8,940 bases of DNA from an uncultured Gammaproteobacteria bacterium. Lineage in GTDB: Bacteria; Pseudomonadota; Gammaproteobacteria; Pseudomonadales; UBA5518. Position numbers and translations under genes: made by a program. Every line of letters begins with the position of its first letter. Positions within the stretch are counted from its first letter, which is position 1. Positions 7,380-8,940 of this stretch are shown piece by piece. The notes under the pieces were generated by a model. That model had not been told where the DNA came from. It did not search any database and saw only the letters and a list, made by a program, of their open reading frames with translations. The stretch is from positions 1 to 8,940 of the forward strand of contig CAIXOY010000019.1 of the NCBI GenBank assembly GCA_903921135.1, in the 5' to 3' direction.

Positions 7380-7399
7380 GCCGGCCGGCCGCTTCGGCC
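7380..7399. repeat. Palindrome and short hairpin at the MaoC transcription start region
   Basis: GCCGGCCGGC (7380-7389) is a perfect 10-bp palindrome. It overlaps a 5-bp stem, GGCCG (7387-7391) and CGGCC (7395-7399), with a CTT loop. Placed right after the candidate -10, it could be an operator or leader hairpin. At this GC content short palindromes of G and C arise readily by chance. Confidence 0.3.
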
Positions 7400-7428
7400 A
7401 GAGCCCACTGACACCACGGGAGCATCCC

Positions 7429-7896
7429 ATGCAGACCTACCGCTTTGACGACATCGACGGCATGCAGTCACTGGTGAGCGAGAGCTTCGGCGACTGGAGC
7501 AGCCAGGTCGAGATCACGCAGGAACTGATCAATGCCTTCGCGGAACTGACGGGCGATCACTACTGGATCCACACCGACCCCGAGCGCGCCCGCAGCCAGA
7601 GCCCCTTCGGCCGCACCATCGCCCACGGCTTCCTTACGCTGGTGCTGATGCCGAAGATGCGCTCTACCCCCACCTGGGAGGTAACGGGCTACAACAACAT
7701 CCTGAATTACGGCTCGGACAAGCTGCGCTTCTCGGGCGCAGTGCCGGTGGGCAGCAGCATCCACTCGCGCAACCGCGTGAAAGCCGTGAGCAAGGAGCCC
7801 AAGGGCACCAAGCTCACGCTGGAGACGCACATCCACGTGGTGGGGCAGGAACGCCCGGCGCTGGTCTATGACCTGATGCTGATCTACATGGGATAG
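7429..7896 (+). CDS. MaoC-like (R)-specific enoyl-CoA hydratase (hotdog fold, Rv0130/HtdZ-like)
   Basis: Complete 155-aa single-hotdog hydratase that would add water to a trans-2-enoyl-CoA to give the (R)-3-hydroxyacyl-CoA. The hydratase-2 motif is FAELTGDHYWIHTDPERA (37-54), with catalytic Asp43 and His48. The next element, FGRTIAHGFLTL (60-71), is the expected glycine-rich turn, and NYGSDKLRF (93-101) leads into the central strands. The textbook motif GDxNPxH has YW in place of NP, as I recall for the NodN/Rv0130 branch (GDxxWIH), so this is a branch feature rather than damage. Length is normal for the single-domain type, which works as a dimer. I start at ATG 7429, with GGGAG 6 nt upstream, and reject ATG 7378, which adds 17 unconserved residues and overlaps the candidate promoter. 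It is divergent from the thiolase and convergent with the next SDR gene, so it is probably transcribed alone. It fits the step before the SDR of the thiolase operon. Confidence 0.92.
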   Translation: MQTYRFDDIDGMQSLVSESFGDWSSQVEITQELINAFAELTGDHYWIHTDPERARSQSPFGRTIAHGFLTLVLMPKMRSTPTWEVTGYNNILNYGSDKLRFSGAVPVGSSIHSRNRVKAVSKEPKGTKLTLETHIHVVGQERPALVYDLMLIYMG

Positions 7897-7907
7897 CGCG
7901 GAGCGCT
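7895..7907. repeat. Short hairpin across two convergent stop codons
   Basis: AGCGC (7895-7899) and GCGCT (7903-7907) form a perfect 5-bp stem with a GGA loop. It spans the last bases of the MaoC stop codon (7894-7896) and the last base of the facing SDR stop codon (7907-7909). Only 10 nt separate the two genes. There is no T-run on either side, so a bidirectional terminator role is only a guess. Confidence 0.25.
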
Positions 7908-8767
7908 CAGGCCTCGCGCGGGCGGCGCTTCGGCTGCCATTCGGGCACGAGGTTGTACTTCACCGCGTGGCGCTGCGCGAAGACCGTCTGGCCGTTCAGT
8001 TCCGCGGCGGCAGGATCGCTCACCAGCCACGCGACCGTCTCTGCCGGCACTTCCATGGGCGCGCCGCCGTAGAGCGCGGCGAAGGCCTCCATGTCGGGGC
8101 GCATGCGCATGGTTTCGGTGATGACGAAGCCGGGTTCCATGTTGAAGAACTGCAGGGGCGTGCCTGCGTACTCCACCTTCATCACACCCGCCATGCGGAT
8201 GAACGCGGCTTTCGATGCCGAGTAGGCGAAGCCCCAACCGCCCCTGCCGATAGGGCCGGGCGGATCGATCATCCCGGACTCCGACACCACGTTCACCACC
8301 GTTCCGCTCCCGCGCGCCAACATGTGCGGCAGGCAACGCTGGATCAGGTGCACCTGCGAGAACACATTGCCCTGGAAGAGCTTGTGCATCTGCTCCTGCG
8401 TGAGCTCCTCGACCGGGCACATGATGCCGGGGCCCTGGTAGATACCGTTGTTCACCAGCACATCAACGTGACCCCAGGCGGCGATGGCCGCATCCCAGGC
8501 AGCATCGATGGACGCGAGATCCAGCAGATCAAGACGTATCGGGAGTGCGCGGCGGCCGAGCGCCTCCACCGCCTGCGCGGTTTCCCGCAGGCTGCCCGGC
8601 AAGGCCTTCACCTCGGAATCGCGCGAGCCGTGCTCGAAGGCCTCTCCCTCTTCGAGCGTGCGCGCGGTGACGACCACGTCGTAGCCCTTGCGCGCCAGCG
8701 CGAGCGCGGTGGCTTTGCCGATGCCACGACTGGCGCCGGTGATGAATGCGACTTTTGACTCGCTCAT
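7907..8767 (-). CDS. SDR-family NAD(P)-dependent oxidoreductase
   Basis: Complete 286-aa classical SDR of unknown substrate. The cofactor motif TGASRGIG is at 10-17. Arg36 just after the second strand (VVVTARTLEEGE) and Arg14 suggest NADP(H). The usual NNAG is NNGI here (106-109). The active site is VVSESG with Ser162 or Ser164, then Tyr182 and Lys186 in AYSASKAAF. The Ser-Tyr spacing is 18-20 residues instead of about 13 because of a Gly/Pro-rich insert (DPPGPIGRGGWGF). A second insert at about 40-60 follows the second strand. The C-terminus is basic (PKRRPREA). ATG 8767 follows GGGGGA at a distance of 8 nt; an upstream ATG at 8812 adds 15 unconserved residues. It is convergent with the MaoC gene and shares no operon with the thiolase or other SDR. 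A role in the same fatty-acyl or steroid pathway is guilt by proximity only. Confidence 0.9.
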   Translation of the reverse strand: MSESKVAFITGASRGIGKATALALARKGYDVVVTARTLEEGEAFEHGSRDSEVKALPGSLRETAQAVEALGRRALPIRLDLLDLASIDAAWDAAIAAWGHVDVLVNNGIYQGPGIMCPVEELTQEQMHKLFQGNVFSQVHLIQRCLPHMLARGSGTVVNVVSESGMIDPPGPIGRGGWGFAYSASKAAFIRMAGVMKVEYAGTPLQFFNMEPGFVITETMRMRPDMEAFAALYGGAPMEVPAETVAWLVSDPAAAELNGQTVFAQRHAVKYNLVPEWQPKRRPREA

Positions 8768-8887
8768 GCGGGATTCCCCCGGGGTGGCCACGAAAGCCCC
8801 AAAGGCTAACACGGCCCGTCAGCGGTTGCCGCCGGCCGGTGTGACGCCGCAAAATGGCCGGGTCGATCACGCGGAGGCACGGCTGGC
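8768..8887. other. Upstream region of the second SDR gene
   Basis: This gap holds the ribosome binding site of the SDR gene and the candidate rightward promoter. On the minus strand TAGCCT, in the stretch read from about 8800-8812, could be a -10 for the SDR gene, but no matching -35 is seen. Small frames here overlap the SDR start out of frame and are not genes. Confidence 0.4.
8826..8855 (+). promoter_or_regulatory. Weak candidate promoter facing right
   Basis: TTGCCG (8826-8831) and CAAAAT (8850-8855) are separated by 18 nt, each matching sigma-70 consensus at 4 of 6 bases. Transcription would begin near 8862, 26 nt before the possible start codon at 8888. Without the rest of that gene this remains tentative. 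Confidence 0.25.
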
Positions 8888-8940
8888 ATGTGGCATCAGG
8901 GAATGAGCGGTTTCGCGTGGTGGCAGTCCCTTCTGGCAAC
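8888..8940 (+). CDS. Possible start of a divergent gene, cut by the window edge
   Basis: From ATG 8888 the frame stays open to the edge, giving 17 codons (MWHQGMSGFAWWQSLLA). GGAGG at 8873-8877 lies 10 nt upstream, slightly long for a ribosome binding site. An in-frame ATG at 8903 is an alternative start. The fragment is too short to recognise any family. It would be divergent from the SDR gene at 8767. Confidence 0.25.
   Translation, partial: MWHQGMSGFAWWQSLLA

Larger units (their letters stand above)
7236..7428. other. Divergent control region between the thiolase operon and the MaoC gene
   Basis: 193 nt without a gene. On the plus strand TATCAT (7374-7379) is a good -10 candidate for the MaoC gene. 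A perfect TTGACA at 7332-7337 lies 36 nt from it, too far to pair with it. On the minus strand TTGGGC (7287-7292) and TACCGT (7264-7269), 17 nt apart, are a weak promoter candidate for the thiolase operon, each matching consensus at 3 of 6 bases. The palindrome GCCGGCCGGC (7380-7389) overlaps the expected MaoC start of transcription. Confidence 0.5.

Noticed and set aside
6150..7448. 432-codon plus-strand frame opposite the thiolase
   Set aside because: Antisense of a thiolase with all catalytic motifs intact; the translated text is Gly/Ala/His-rich with no recognisable domain.
8529..8939. 136-codon minus-strand frame reading into the second SDR
   Set aside because: Overlaps the SDR out of frame and gives an Arg-rich text without motifs.
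1..8940. CRISPR array, tRNA, rRNA, insertion sequence, phage or defence genes
   Set aside because: I looked for regular repeats with spacers, cloverleaf-like segments, transposase motifs and terminal inverted repeats and found none; nearly all sequence is accounted for by seven full or partial metabolic and transport genes.

Overview
This is an 8.9 kb piece of a high-GC bacterial chromosome. A two-gene RND efflux system (periplasmic adaptor plus inner-membrane pump) and a proton-relay RND permease of this kind indicate a Gram-negative cell, most likely a proteobacterium. The combination of FadA5-like thiolase, HSD4A-like dehydrogenase and a laminarin-type GH5 enzyme would suit an aerobic, lipid- or steroid-using gammaproteobacterium. 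That taxonomic placement is inference, because no rRNA or other marker gene is present.

Layout, left to right. (1) Positions 1-506, minus strand: the first 168 codons of a glycoside hydrolase family 5 protein of the exo-beta-1,3-glucanase type. It starts at a GTG only 4 nt after the pump gene and runs off the left edge. (2) 511-3741, minus: an RND (HAE1-type) drug/lipid efflux permease of 1076 aa. (3) 3763-4920, minus: its membrane-fusion adaptor. Transcription runs adaptor, pump, GH5. No TolC-type outer-membrane channel or local regulator is visible. (4) 4921-5151: a 231-nt gap with two GC-rich inverted repeats, probably the end of one operon and the start of the next. (5) 5152-7235, minus: a thiolase very like mycobacterial FadA5, followed 2 nt later by an SDR of the peroxisomal multifunctional-enzyme/HSD4A type. 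(6) 7236-7428: a divergent control region. (7) 7429-7896, plus: a MaoC/hotdog (R)-enoyl-CoA hydratase. (8) 7907-8767, minus and convergent with the MaoC gene: a second, unrelated SDR. (9) 8768-8940: an upstream region with a possible divergent gene start at 8888.

The right half supplies three successive chemical steps of a beta-oxidation turn on (R)-3-hydroxyacyl-CoA intermediates: hydration (MaoC), NAD-dependent oxidation (SDR) and thiolytic cleavage (thiolase). The closest families by motif act on steroid or bulky side chains, so a sterol, bile-acid or similar catabolic module is a reasonable hypothesis. The acyl-CoA dehydrogenase and ligase would have to be encoded elsewhere. The left half is an efflux operon with an unexpected glucanase-like tail gene. 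I see no CRISPR array, tRNA, rRNA, insertion sequence, phage gene or toxin/defence system. The window is mostly ordinary metabolism, with the GH5-pump coupling as the oddest arrangement.
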